A DNA stretch of 10,037 nt, taken from NCBI GenBank assembly GCA_029747585.1, contig JAPEVF010001418.1, positions 1 to 10,037 on the forward strand, in the 5' to 3' direction. This stretch comes from Pleurotus djamor (lineage: Eukaryota; Basidiomycota; Agaricomycetes; Agaricales; Pleurotaceae). The translations under genes were made by a program, and so were the position numbers. Below, piece after piece: positions 1 through 8,510 of this stretch (its first letter is position 1; each line of letters starts with the position of its first letter). Below the pieces are notes generated by a model. The model ran no database searches. It was not told the DNA's origin and saw nothing but the letters and a program-made list of their open reading frames with translations.

Positions 1-858
<858 letters not shown>

Positions 859-887
859 ATTATAGATGCGCTAGACTTGTTGTTTTG

Positions 888-897
888 AATAAATAAA
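888..897 (+). promoter_or_regulatory. Candidate polyadenylation signal of the PFKFB gene
   Basis: Two overlapping AATAAA hexamers (888-893 and 892-897) start 30 nt after the stop codon, inside an AT-rich tract. Their position and sequence suit a 3'-end processing signal for the upstream gene. Fungal signals are loose, so this is a plausible rather than proven assignment. Confidence 0.45.
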
Positions 898-1399
898 AGT
901 GGATTGATGATTAGTTGGGTGGTAGTGAGTAGATAGATGAGACAGCAAGCTGGAAGGAATCCTTCATTTATGAATTTATGAATAAGATGTATTATACAGC
1001 TCATCTGTGTGTGTTTTGGGCCAATCAAGCATCCAACTTGAAAAACTATCTGATCCTCTCATTGAGGTCCATAGCAGTGCAAAAACATTTGGCATTGATG
1101 AAGGGAGTTGAGTTCAGCAGGGATAATGAGCAAAGAAATCAACTCATTCAACTGACATTACAGAGTACAATCAAAGCCATGTGACTTTGCCATGCTACAT
1201 TTAAGTAGTTGTGATCAGACAGTGAATGGAACAAAACAATTCAGAAAGTATGGACGTGTTGCAGGGTCATGTGAGTAATATACCCTCAGAATACGATTGG
1301 TTCACAGGTGATGTGGCAAGTGCATTACTAAAGTAAGGGTTGAAGGAGTTCTTGCAGGATGACACTACTACAGTGTAAAAAGTGCTGGAATCCATAGGA
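898..1399. other. Intergenic stretch with no recognised gene
   Basis: I see no coding exon, RNA gene or repeat that I can support here. The short open frames in this stretch (for example 978-1184) have no recognisable motif and look like chance openings. Towards the right edge the first degraded words of the CCACTGG repeat family appear (GGAATCCA-like text near 1385-1400). Confidence 0.4.
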
Positions 1400-2505
1400 A
1401 AACTGCGATAGAATCCAGCTGGAGTCTGGCAGGAAGCAAGGTTGGCACTTTTCAGACTCTTTTTCCTGGACTCCACTGGATTCTAGTGGATTTCCAGTGG
1501 CTAATGACATGAAAGTCCCTTTATGCATTAGCTGGCTGTTCTAGTCAGTTATCCACTGGAAATCTAATGGAGGCCAGTGGGGTCCAGTGTATATTTAACT
1601 AGAACGTCCACTGGAATCCACTGGGATGTATGATGCAGGACTTGCATCTTGGTCATTTCTACAGGATGTCTGTGCTTGAATTTCCTCTGCTGCTGCTTGC
1701 TCTTTGGCTTCAGCTGCTGCATTCTCTGTTGCATCACGCAAGGCAATTTTGGCAATGACCCTCGAGCACCACATGAATGGTCTAATCAAAATTGTGAACA
1801 GAAGGTGGATTCACATCCAGCTCGCCATGCATTGAGCTGTTCACAGGCCTTGAAACAACATCAGTGGCTTCAATGAAGTGCTTTGAATAACTGTATAGTC
1901 TACATCCCTGAGTGTCGAGTGCCCGTTTGAGGTATGGCTTGCCCTCTCTGTCATGGACAACATTGGCGGCCAAGTCCAGCAGAGAAAATGTGTGGTCCTG
2001 TGGTAGTCATAGTGATAGGCCTCCACAATGAATGAAGTGGTTCCACTTGTCCCCAGTGTTCCTGAGTGTGTATCTGTGTATCTGCTCAGAGTAGACTTCT
2101 TGAAGAAATCTTTGGCTCTGATTCTGATTTGGCAAACTTTGCCATTGGATAAATTTCCAGTGGATGCCAGTAGATTTAATCACAGTGGAAATCAACTGGG
2201 AGACACAAAAAAAGAACTCTCATCACTCAGTAAATGTGAGACACTCCAGCTAGTCCAGCAAATTCCACTGGAAAAATGGGGTACAGCAGTAGTTTGATGA
2301 ATAATGACTTCAATGTCACTCACTCTTCGAGTGGAATCCAGTGCAATCCAGTGGAAATCCCCTGGCTCATCCAGCTGGAAAATGGCTGGAAGTTTTCATT
2401 TGATTGATGAGCCCACAGCCAAAAATTCCACTCAAATCCTGTGGAATCTAGTCATTCACTGGATTTCCAGCTAGATATGTTATTTTTATGGCTCCGGAGG
2501 TGTTC
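1400..2505 (+). mobile_element. CCACTGG-family element, copy A (about 1.1 kb, degraded)
   Basis: Both flanks match the other family members in the window in the same orientation. The left flank (about 1463-1640) is dense in CCACTGGAATCCACTGG-type words and ends in GGATGTATGATG, matching GAATGTATGATG at 8680 and GAATGTATGT at 4494. The right flank (2223-2505) carries the AGTAAATGTGAG block, the GGGGTACAGCAGTAG block (2277-2291) and the end block CTCCGGAGGTGTTC (2492-2505), each with a counterpart near 4556-4873 and 9329-9657. The left boundary is vague: I could not find a left terminal inverted repeat, so 1400 is approximate. The right terminal repeat is badly eroded (2465-2490). The interior of about 530 bp differs from that of the other copies. 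It is probably a non-autonomous DNA element, since no complete transposase is seen. The superfamily is not assigned. Confidence 0.6.
1595..2006 (-). pseudogene. Broken minus-strand coding relic inside copy A
   Basis: Two minus-strand open stretches in different frames read like protein. The first (2006 down to 1785) contains SLLDLAANVVHDREG, KPYLKRALDTQGCRLYSYSK and HFIEATDVV. The second (about 1810 down to 1595) contains IAKIALRDATENAAAEAKEQ and AAAEEIQAQTS, an Ala/Glu-rich, probably helical segment. The frame change lies near 1785-1810. A 36-nt GT-AG interval could bridge it, but that is shorter than the other introns here, so a frameshift is as likely. A TGA at 2007-2009 closes the upstream side. 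The peptide AEEIQAQ resembles AEQIQAE at the same place in the element at 8511-9657, so the two share an ancestral coding end. I do not recognise the protein family. Confidence 0.35.
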
Positions 2506-3740
2506 ATATATATGTTAACAGTCTGCTTGGAGTAGTTAGTACTGGAGGAGTAAACACAACAGGTTGCTCTGTGGAAGAGGTCATGATCCATCCATTTTGC
2601 CATCTAAGATCCATTTGATGATCAAGAAAAAAAATCACANGAAGGGTTATACACTTTATCCAACCAAACTGTGGACACAAGTGAAGTGCTTAAGCCAAAG
2701 AATTGTATCATAGGTTTTCAATGAATGGATAACACAAGCTGGTGAGTGCCTGTTTACAAGGTCATCCAAATTGCTGAGTGGAGAGGTAGAATTGAGCTTC
2801 TGCTGGGTGCAATGGAAAATACTCAGATCAAAGGTTAATCAGGCACATTGCACTTATGCAAAAATGAACTAGCTGAAATGTGAGCTAGCTCCACCACTTC
2901 ATTGACAATGAATTTTGGGCAAGCAGCAGTAATAGAAGAATGCATGTAATCGCAGAATATACGTGCCAAGCGGCTGGGAGTCAGTCTCACAAAGCACCAG
3001 GGGGGATAAGAGAGTATCCCTGTTTTACTTATTATAGAGTGGGAACGTTGTGAGTATGATATCACATTTCTATGGAAGAATTTGCCAACAGGGATGAAAG
3101 GATATATAAAGCAAAGTGGAATGAACTGATAAGTACCAGCCAGTGACTGCAATTGAGAGTGCATTGAATAACCTGCTGCTTCTCTTAGGAAATTTTGTAT
3201 GAAGTAAATCTCTCAGTGGACAAGAGTGTCTGTCCTTGTCTTTTCATACAAAGACACTGATCAGTTTAAAGAGCTGCTTTAGTAAAAAGCAGGTTACAAT
3301 GGCTTTCAGACCACTTTTCTTTAGTTATGATAAGTCATTCACTCGTCAAGGGGATCAGGCCAGTTGAATTGTTAGACAGCTGGGCTCAAAGTCACTAGAA
3401 AATTCCTTCACTTATCAGCGCAAGAAAAGGAGAGTGAATAGGCAGGCTACCTACCTACCATCTGCTTCACTTCATCAGAATGGACACTCTACTACGCAAC
3501 TTGGGCTGTTGAGCATGCCAGTATCCCCCTTTCTACAATCTATGACTTCAAATGGCATATAATAATAATTCTGTGAGAGGGATGCAGTTGATTTTGAGTT
3601 CATACAACATTGGTATTGGGTGTCTCTCAGTAAAACTGTCACAGCAACCCTTGGATCATTAGAGCTACTGGCCTGAGCAAGGGGGGGAATGGAAAAAGGC
3701 GCATTGTTGAATGATCAATAATGGACGACAATCTGAATGT
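2506..3740. other. Intergenic stretch without recognised gene; one ambiguous base
   Basis: No exon with a known motif is visible. A 109-codon minus-strand opening (3164 down to 2835) contains hydrophobic text such as FIPLCFIYPFIPVGKFF and later PSRLARIFCDYMHSSI. It could be a relic of a mobile-element or hypothetical protein, but there is no supporting motif or splice structure, so I do not call a gene. Base 2640 is N, just after an eight-A run, and marks an unresolved base call. A nested inverted repeat lies at 3169-3296 and is listed separately. Confidence 0.4.
3169..3296. repeat. Nested inverted repeats (128 bp), possible miniature foldback unit or structured RNA
   Basis: The outer arms TAACCTGCT (3169-3177) and AGCAGGTTA (3288-3296) are perfect complements. 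Inside them TTGTATGAA (3195-3203) pairs with TTCATACAA (3243-3251). Inside that, GACAAG (3219-3224) pairs with CTTGTC (3235-3240) around a 10-nt loop. The three stems are properly nested, so the whole unit could fold on itself. I do not see a clear target-site duplication or a promoter. It may be a tiny terminal-inverted-repeat element, a structured transcript, or coincidence; three exact nested stems make pure chance less attractive. Confidence 0.4.
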
Positions 3741-3855
3741 ACATTACAGCTAGCCGGCTGGATCTGGCTGGAAAAAAGACTAGGCAAAATGGAGGTCTGG
3801 AGTGGATTACAGCAGAATCTCCATCCACTGCCTTCCAGCTGGACTCCAGCCAGAC
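3741..3855 (+). repeat. Left-end fragment of the CCACTGG repeat family
   Basis: ATTACAGCTAGCCGGCTGG followed by ATCTGGCTGGAAAA (about 3745-3774) closely resembles the left terminal repeat at 4185-4219 and the reverse complement of the right ends near 4861 and 9645. It is followed by subterminal-type words (CCATCCACTGCCTTCCAGCTGG near 3820-3843). The orientation is the same as the element that begins 440 bp downstream. No matching right end follows before the next left end, so this is a truncated or nested remnant. Confidence 0.5.
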
Positions 3856-4040
3856 GCAAAGTTGGTATGTGTGACAAATTGGTACAGTCGGACACGGGGT
3901 TCATCTAATTGTTGATGTGGCTTAATTTCAAGATCTGCATACCCACCCTCTAGAGCCTGAGCTACTACTGCATTCTCTGGCAACATGAATGCCACCTTCT
4001 TTGGGAATATCAAGAAGGGATTAAATAGCTTCAGGCACTT
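3856..4040 (-). pseudogene. Unidentified minus-strand coding relic
   Basis: Between a TGA at 4041-4043 and the repeat fragment at 3855 the minus strand is open and reads like real protein. It contains KLFNPFLIFPKKVAFMLPEN, AVVAQALEGGYADLEI and LDEPRVRLYQFVTHTN, with balanced charged and hydrophobic residues and no low complexity. Beyond 3855 the same frame runs into repeat sequence and loses protein-like character. There is no methionine start in a sensible place and no splice partner that I can identify. I do not recognise the family. It is best read as an exon-sized fragment of an older gene or mobile-element protein cut by the repeat insertion. Confidence 0.35.
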
Positions 4041-4184
4041 TCAATTGCTTGCTTGAGACTTAGTCTTAAATATTGAGAGCCCACTTAAAAGTATGGCTCA
4101 CACTCCTGAGGACATCCATCATGCAGAGTCCAGAACCACAAGATCTCGCTGACAGCCATTTAATGGTGCAGGGGTCAATCTCTC

Positions 4185-4219
4185 GATCCATCACAAGTCC
4201 GGCTGGATCCGGCTGGAAA
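4185..4219 (+). repeat. Left terminal inverted repeat of copy B
   Basis: The arm begins GATCCATCACAA and ends GGATCCGGCTGGAAA. Compared with the reverse complement of 4827-4861 it differs at four positions (all within 4197-4204) and has no gap. It is preceded by single-copy-looking sequence at 4150-4180, which favours an element boundary close to here, although the true outermost base could lie a few bases further left. Confidence 0.65.
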
Positions 4220-4826
4220 ATTTTCCACTCAAAATGAGGGAATGGAAATGGGTGGACTCCAGTGGATTCCAGTGGAGTCCAGTGGAGTCCACTCATTTCC
4301 ACTCGATATCCAGTGGATAAATTTCCAGTGGATAATTGAAGAGGGAGCCTTCATATAAGGGCTTTAATGTCATTGTCCACTGGAAATGGGTGTTTGACTG
4401 GAATAGTGGCTGATATCTCCACTGGAATCCAATGGATATCTGCTTAGAAGACTTCATGATGGTTTATGCTAGAATGTCCACTGGAATCCACTAGAATGTA
4501 TGTACAATGGCAAAGTGAGAAATAAATACAGCTTGATTCATAGAAGGAACTAATCACTTGGTGAACGTAAGATACTCAGTACAATCCAGTGGATTCCACT
4601 GGATATCCCTTGGATAGGGGTACAGCAGTAGTTTGATCAATAATAACTTCATTCTCACCCTTCCACTGGAAATCCACTGGCTCATCCAGCTGGAAATAGC
4701 CATCCATTGGCATCCATCAATGCTCCGCGGCCGGCTGGAAAATGGCTGGATATTTTCCACTCATTCGCTGGGCCAACAGCCAAAAAGTATCCACTCAAAA
4801 CCAGTGGAGTCCCCTCATTCACTGGA

Positions 4827-4861
4827 TTTCCAGCCGGATCCGGCTGTAATTGTGATGGATC
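4827..4861 (-). repeat. Right terminal inverted repeat of copy B
   Basis: TTTCCAGCCGGATCCGGCTG followed by TAATTGTGATGGATC is the inverted partner of the left arm. The same end recurs at 9610-9644 with minor changes (CCGGCTCCGCCTG in place of CCGGATCCGGCTG), which confirms it as a family terminus and not a chance palindrome. The internal CCGGATCCGG is itself a perfect 10-bp palindrome. Confidence 0.65.
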
Positions 4862-5053
4862 AGGAGGTGCTCGTGCAGGGATGCATCTTGAATAGATTGA
4901 GTGAAGAGTCTCTCCTGTGTGGCAAGCATTTTAAGAATGCCCATGCTCTCTCTGTACTCACACCCTCTCCAGTGAAAGCCAGTAGAATCCACTGCAGTGA
5001 CTGTATTTTGCTAGTTTTCACCAGAAATTATTCCAATTTGGTGAGCGAGGCGC

Positions 5054-5305
5054 TCAGCTAAAATCATTCCTGCCAGTCCTACCGGATGGTGCTTGAGTGA
5101 GTTGGTAGGAAATGTACCGGCAACTTGGAAAGCCTCCCAAGACAATCAGATGATTCCAATTGATGTATGTGTCGACCTCAGCCCAAAAATTGACGCAGTC
5201 AGTCTATATCTGCTGCTTGAATTTACCCAACCATTTCACCATGTTATCATAATAAATCTGGAGGTCAATGTGCTCAGCTACCTTTTCATCATTGGTGGCC
5301 ACTCC
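5054..5305 (-). pseudogene. Unidentified minus-strand coding relic with one in-frame stop
   Basis: Read on the minus strand from 5305 to the TGA at 5054-5056, the frame gives protein-like text: DEKVAEHIDLQIYYDNMVKW, then an in-frame TAG (5204-5206), then CVNFWAEVDTYINWNHLIVL and GFPSCRYISYQLTQAPSG. Apart from the single stop it is open for 84 codons, and its composition (aromatic, charged, few low-complexity runs) is unlike the surrounding repeats. Another stop (5306-5308) closes it upstream and no start codon or splice partner is evident. It looks like a decayed piece of a gene or mobile-element protein; I do not recognise the family. Confidence 0.35.
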
Positions 5306-6251
5306 TCAATCCTCCCTTCGATCGATGGATGAGTAGTAATCTATCATTGGCTGGTTGCTGCAGTCAGTAGTAGCTCTTGAGACTTTGCTTGTACTATTGC
5401 AGAAACTGAAATAAAAATGTGTGTTTCAAAGACTAGTGAAGTTTGTGCTGAATTGAGGATTCTTGCACTAGCTCTGACTCTACCTAGCAAACACTCTTAG
5501 GTTATGTATAAATACATCATCCACCACTCAAGTATTCACACCCTATTGCATGTGTCCACTACTACAGGCACAAGGAACTTCCAGAATAATGATGTTTCTG
5601 TGAAATGTTCTTGATTTCTTGCATGCCAGTGGGTGGGTAGCTAGCTGGAAATGGGTGGACTGAGAAAACGAATTCACCGAGTCCATGGGCCTTTAGTCAA
5701 AAATAGTTTTCTTCTGTTCCAGCAGCCCACTCGTCCAGTGAACCAATTTCCAGCAATGTTGAGTGATTTGGGAGGTGCCCCGGAGTCATCCAGCTGTCTT
5801 ACGTCGTAGAAAGGCCCTCGCATAGCTGAAGACGGGAATATATCCAATGGACAAATACTGTATGTATATCTCCCATCATGATTCAACTACTTGCTACACC
5901 TTTTGGATGTTCCAACATATTTCATGGGAAAGCACCGTATATCAAGAAAGGGTCCATGGTAAGTGAGTACCATGATTAATTCCAGCTGGAGTCCAGCCTG
6001 TACTTGACTGATACTTCACTGGAGTCACTGGGCCTCCACTGCAATCGACTTGGCTCATTGAACATGATTCATTTCCATCAAATTCCACCCTTTCCCAATG
6101 ATACTCACCGCTTCATACTCCTTGAAAGTTGTATTGACATTCAATCATGTCCTTGCGAAGCTTTGTACATACAGTATCATGGACCTTTGTGAGTACAGCA
6201 CTGGTATACAGTACACTTTCCTTAAAGAAATAGTCCATGAGCTAGATATGG
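5306..6251. other. Intergenic stretch with scattered repeat remnants, no recognised gene
   Basis: No supported exon is visible. Short remnants of the repeat family occur at about 5641-5662 (GCTGGAAATGGGTGGACTG, matching the interior of the left half of copy B near 4245) and about 5980-6045 (TCCAGCTGGAGTCCAGCC, CACTGGAGTCACTGGGCC). A short perfect hairpin, CATGGTA/TACCATG, lies at 5955-5974. A 70-codon minus-strand opening at 5886-5674 has no recognisable motif and is not called. The right part should contain the 3' untranslated region of the convergent biotin ligase transcript. Confidence 0.4.
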
Positions 6252-6290
6252 TGGGTGAATGATGAACAATAAACTCTACAAATTCACCCA
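6252..6290 (-). repeat. Hairpin just beyond the biotin ligase stop codon
   Basis: TGGGTGAAT (6252-6260) and ATTCACCCA (6282-6290) form a perfect 9-bp stem around a 21-nt loop. It begins four bases after the ligase stop codon (6295-6297) in the direction of transcription, so it would sit at the very start of the 3' untranslated region. A role in 3'-end formation or transcript stability is only an inference. Confidence 0.4.
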
Positions 6291-6294
6291 TCTT

Positions 6295-8346
6295 TTATGC
6301 CTTTGTTTTTATCATTCCAGCCATCAGATCAAAGCTGTTGCCATCTGGCTGTAGGTCAATATATTTCGCACCATGAGCTGCATATCCATCAGATTCTGGG
6401 ACAGTGCGCAGCAGGCCGTGGTCCAGCGTAATGCTTGCAATACGGACACGCTGATGGGGTGCAACTGTTGTAACTAGGACAACTTCATCTCTGGGACAAG
6501 ATGTAAGTTGGAGATAATTAATGCTCTGGAGCCAAGGGACTCACGAATGAAGCCAACGGGAGAGGTACAAATCCAGGAATGGTTCAAATGAGCCATTTTT
6601 AGCCAAGAATGTAGTCCACATCTTCTCAAACTTTGTCAAGACTGCAGCAAGTGTCTTTTCCATTGTTATTTGGCTGGCATTATTTTCACCAATCAGTTGG
6701 ACTAGGGACATGATTGGAGGGGGATTCAGTGTGTTGATACCACAACCTGCAGGTACACATTGGCTAGGAACCATGACAGACACATGGTAGATGAACTCAC
6801 CAATCACAACTTCTACTTTTCCATCAGAGAAACTTGTGTTGATCAAAATACCCCCAATCTTCTTCCAAGAAGCTTTGCCATCTCCTGTGACCACATATAT
6901 GTCATTTGGCCATTTAAGCCGGACTTTCTCTCCAACTGATCCAAGCACACTTTCATCACGGCAAGCCTCAGCTACTGCAAGTGCAAAGAGATATTGCACA
7001 AACACCAGTTTATTTGCAGGGAATGTTGCAAGAGAAACTCGGAGGAGGACTGAGAACTGTAAGCACCCTGAGGGAGAGAGCCATATGTTGGCCCCGCGGC
7101 CACGTCCAGCAAGTTGGTATGATGCCATTGACACTATAGGTGCAGGGATCAATGAAAGAACCTTCGGGTTCCTAGATAGACACTTCTATATCAGAATCCA
7201 AGGACATAACTGAAAAATGACTGTCAATACAGACTTATCTAGCAATGTTTGTGTGCTTGTCACTGCCTTGCTGTAGACAAAAGCATCTCCAATTGCCCAT
7301 GTCCCCCCAGATGGGACAATCTGATCCTTCTTGCGTGCATCCATAAGGGCAGCAAAGAAAGCAGGGCAATCAAAGAGAGGAGTGTCTTCCTTGGAGGGCA
7401 TTGTTCCATCAGCACAGACAATAACATGCTTGGGCTGCCAACCAGCGGGATCATTGACATCTTTGAATGCTGCGAGAGCTTCCTGGATTGTTGTACCAAT
7501 TGAAGCATCTGGATGGAAGAGGAAACTGTCATTGACATCTTCCAGTTTGACTGGGCTTGAAAGTGGATATGGGATTGACAAGGACTCCAAAATTGATTGA
7601 GCAACCCCAGCACTGGATGGGATACCCATCAGAAACTGGGGATGAGGGTGTGTGATTTCCGGTGGGGATGGAACTTGGAGTTGAAGTTTGGAAAGCAAGA
7701 AGCTAAGCAGATGCTCAGGTAATGCAGAATCCAAAGGGCCAGCATGTCCAGGACCCCATAATGCAACCCTGCCTTTCCCAAGGCCATAGAGCAGTGCAGC
7801 ACATTCCCCTCCTTCATAAGTGGCCAAGATAGATGCCATGCCCTCCAGTTGAAGAGCATTCTTGAATGAGTTCTTCAGCATTTTGGGCATATTCACTGTG
7901 GAGCCGTCTTCCAACAAAATTGTGTGATTCTTGGGGGGTAGTCCGCCATCACCACCAGCTGCATATGTAGGGTACAGATACCCCGTTTTCAGCATATGCC
8001 GAAAACGCAGCAATGGCTGACCTGGAGTACTGGTCATGGTTATCATACTGGTGACTTCAGGATCCAAGCCATTTGATGAAAAGATTGCGCCAGTAGAGAG
8101 ACCTAGGAAGGCGCCGCCATTCTCAACAAATGCTTGAATTGCAGAGACAGACTTGGATCGGAAGGGGCTATGACATTGGGGCAAAACCAATAGAGCGCAA
8201 GCAGTTGTCCAAGGTTGGAAGGCGAGGGCTTGCTGAGTTATGCTTTGTACAGTATAGTGGGGCTGCAAGATTGATCTGAGGCGGGCAAGGGCACTGCTGA
8301 AGGAAGCTTGGGCAACTTCGGGGCCGGTGTAAACCAGGACGTTCAT
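6295..8346 (-). CDS. BPL1: Biotin--protein ligase (holocarboxylase synthetase), complete, four exons
   Basis: This enzyme makes biotinyl-AMP from biotin and ATP and transfers biotin to a lysine of the biotin carboxyl carrier domain of carboxylases. I join exons 8346-7235, 7171-6801, 6746-6545 and 6490-6295 (1881 nt, 626 residues), close to the 690 of yeast Bpl1. Introns are 63, 54 and 54 bp, GT-AG, with all phases consistent. Residues 1 to about 350 form the fungal N-terminal glutamine-amidotransferase-like region, starting MNVLVYTGPE and including the elbow GLSTGA (82-87). The catalytic domain then shows TSTQTLLDK (363-371), the biotinyl-AMP loop GRGRG (393-397) followed by ANIWLSPSGCLQFS, LKWPNDIY (456-463), KIGGILINTSF (475-485) and GCGINTLNPPP (495-505). 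The C-terminal cap ends AAHGAKYIDLQPDGNSFDLM. All core motifs are intact. The start is the first ATG, with a good CCACCATG context. An identical 5' copy lies inverted at 9818. Confidence 0.95.
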
Positions 8347-8491
8347 GGTGGTTGCAGACAGGGTCTTATTGTTAAGATAAGATCAGAAATTTTGGAGGTT
8401 GTTCGGGCTGCGCTGGACTACATAATTGAAAGACCGAAGCCTAGATTGGGGGCTCGCTGAGTCATCGCTGAGTAGATTGTCAGGGTCAGTT
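8127..8491 (-). repeat. Palindrome arm 1 (perfect inverted duplication)
   Basis: Every base from 8127 to 8491 pairs with 10037 down to 9673 (coordinates sum to 18164) with no mismatch or indel. The arm covers the first 73 codons of the biotin ligase and 145 bp upstream. The identity ends abruptly at 8491, where arm 1 continues CTCTTTCCC and arm 2 is preceded by CCAGAC. The arm very likely continues past the window edge into the rest of the gene. Confidence 0.95.
8347..8491 (-). promoter_or_regulatory. Promoter/5' leader of the biotin ligase gene, ending at the palindrome breakpoint
   Basis: The 145 bases upstream of the ATG are identical to 9673-9817 on the other strand. They contain TGACTCA (8458-8464), the core bound by Gcn4/CPC1-type bZIP factors, set within two 9-bp direct repeats ACTCAGCGA spaced 11 bp apart. 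A TTATCTTA motif nearer the ATG resembles a GATA-factor site. There is no TATA box. Upstream of 8491 the two copies differ completely, so any regulatory sequence further out is not shared. Factor binding is inferred from short motifs only. Confidence 0.45.
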
Positions 8492-8510
8492 CTCTTTCCC
8501 TGGACATTAA

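Larger units (their letters stand above)
4185..4873 (+). mobile_element. CCACTGG-family element, copy B (about 0.69 kb, both ends present)
   Basis: This is the best-preserved member in its ends. It is bounded by 35-bp inverted repeats (4185-4219 and 4827-4861, 31 of 35 bases paired, no gaps), after which GGAGGTGCTCG (4863-4873) is shared exactly with the element ending at 9657. Just inside both ends are dense CCACTGG/CCAGTGG words. The left half holds the block GAAGAGGGAGCC (4338-4349) and GAGAAATAAATAC (4517-4529), both matched in the element at 8511. The right half holds GTGAACGTAAG (4561-4571) and GGGGTACAGCAGTAG (4617-4631). Only about 30 bp separate the left and right conserved halves, compared with over 500 bp in the other two copies, so this is an internal-deletion form. 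It has no coding capacity for a transposase. A target-site duplication is not obvious. Confidence 0.65.

Noticed and set aside
2640..2640. Single N as a scaffold gap
   Set aside because: It is one ambiguous base beside an A run, not a gap-length run of N. It indicates a base-call problem only.
2835..3164. A 109-codon minus-strand opening as a gene
   Set aside because: It has no recognisable family motif and no clear start context or splice partner. Its length alone is not enough, although a decayed coding origin cannot be excluded.
4230..4330. Clustered CCACTGG/CCAGTGG words as a CRISPR array or tandem satellite
   Set aside because: Spacing is irregular, the words occur in both orientations with variable neighbours, and the host is clearly a eukaryote with spliced genes. 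They are better explained as subterminal repeats of a dispersed element.
4633..5061. A 142-codon plus-strand opening
   Set aside because: It begins inside the right half of repeat copy B and its translation is the repeat read through (many Ile-His-Trp-Ser-Pro words). It continues into unrelated flank, has no recognisable domain, and overlaps an opposite-strand relic.
6791..7213. A 140-codon plus-strand opening
   Set aside because: It lies antisense to the conserved catalytic exons of the biotin ligase and has no motif of its own; it is a shadow of the strong coding bias on the minus strand.
7249..7859. Several openings on both strands within the first ligase exon
   Set aside because: They are out-of-frame shadows of the long exon at 7235-8346, which gives a continuous biotin ligase N-terminal domain.
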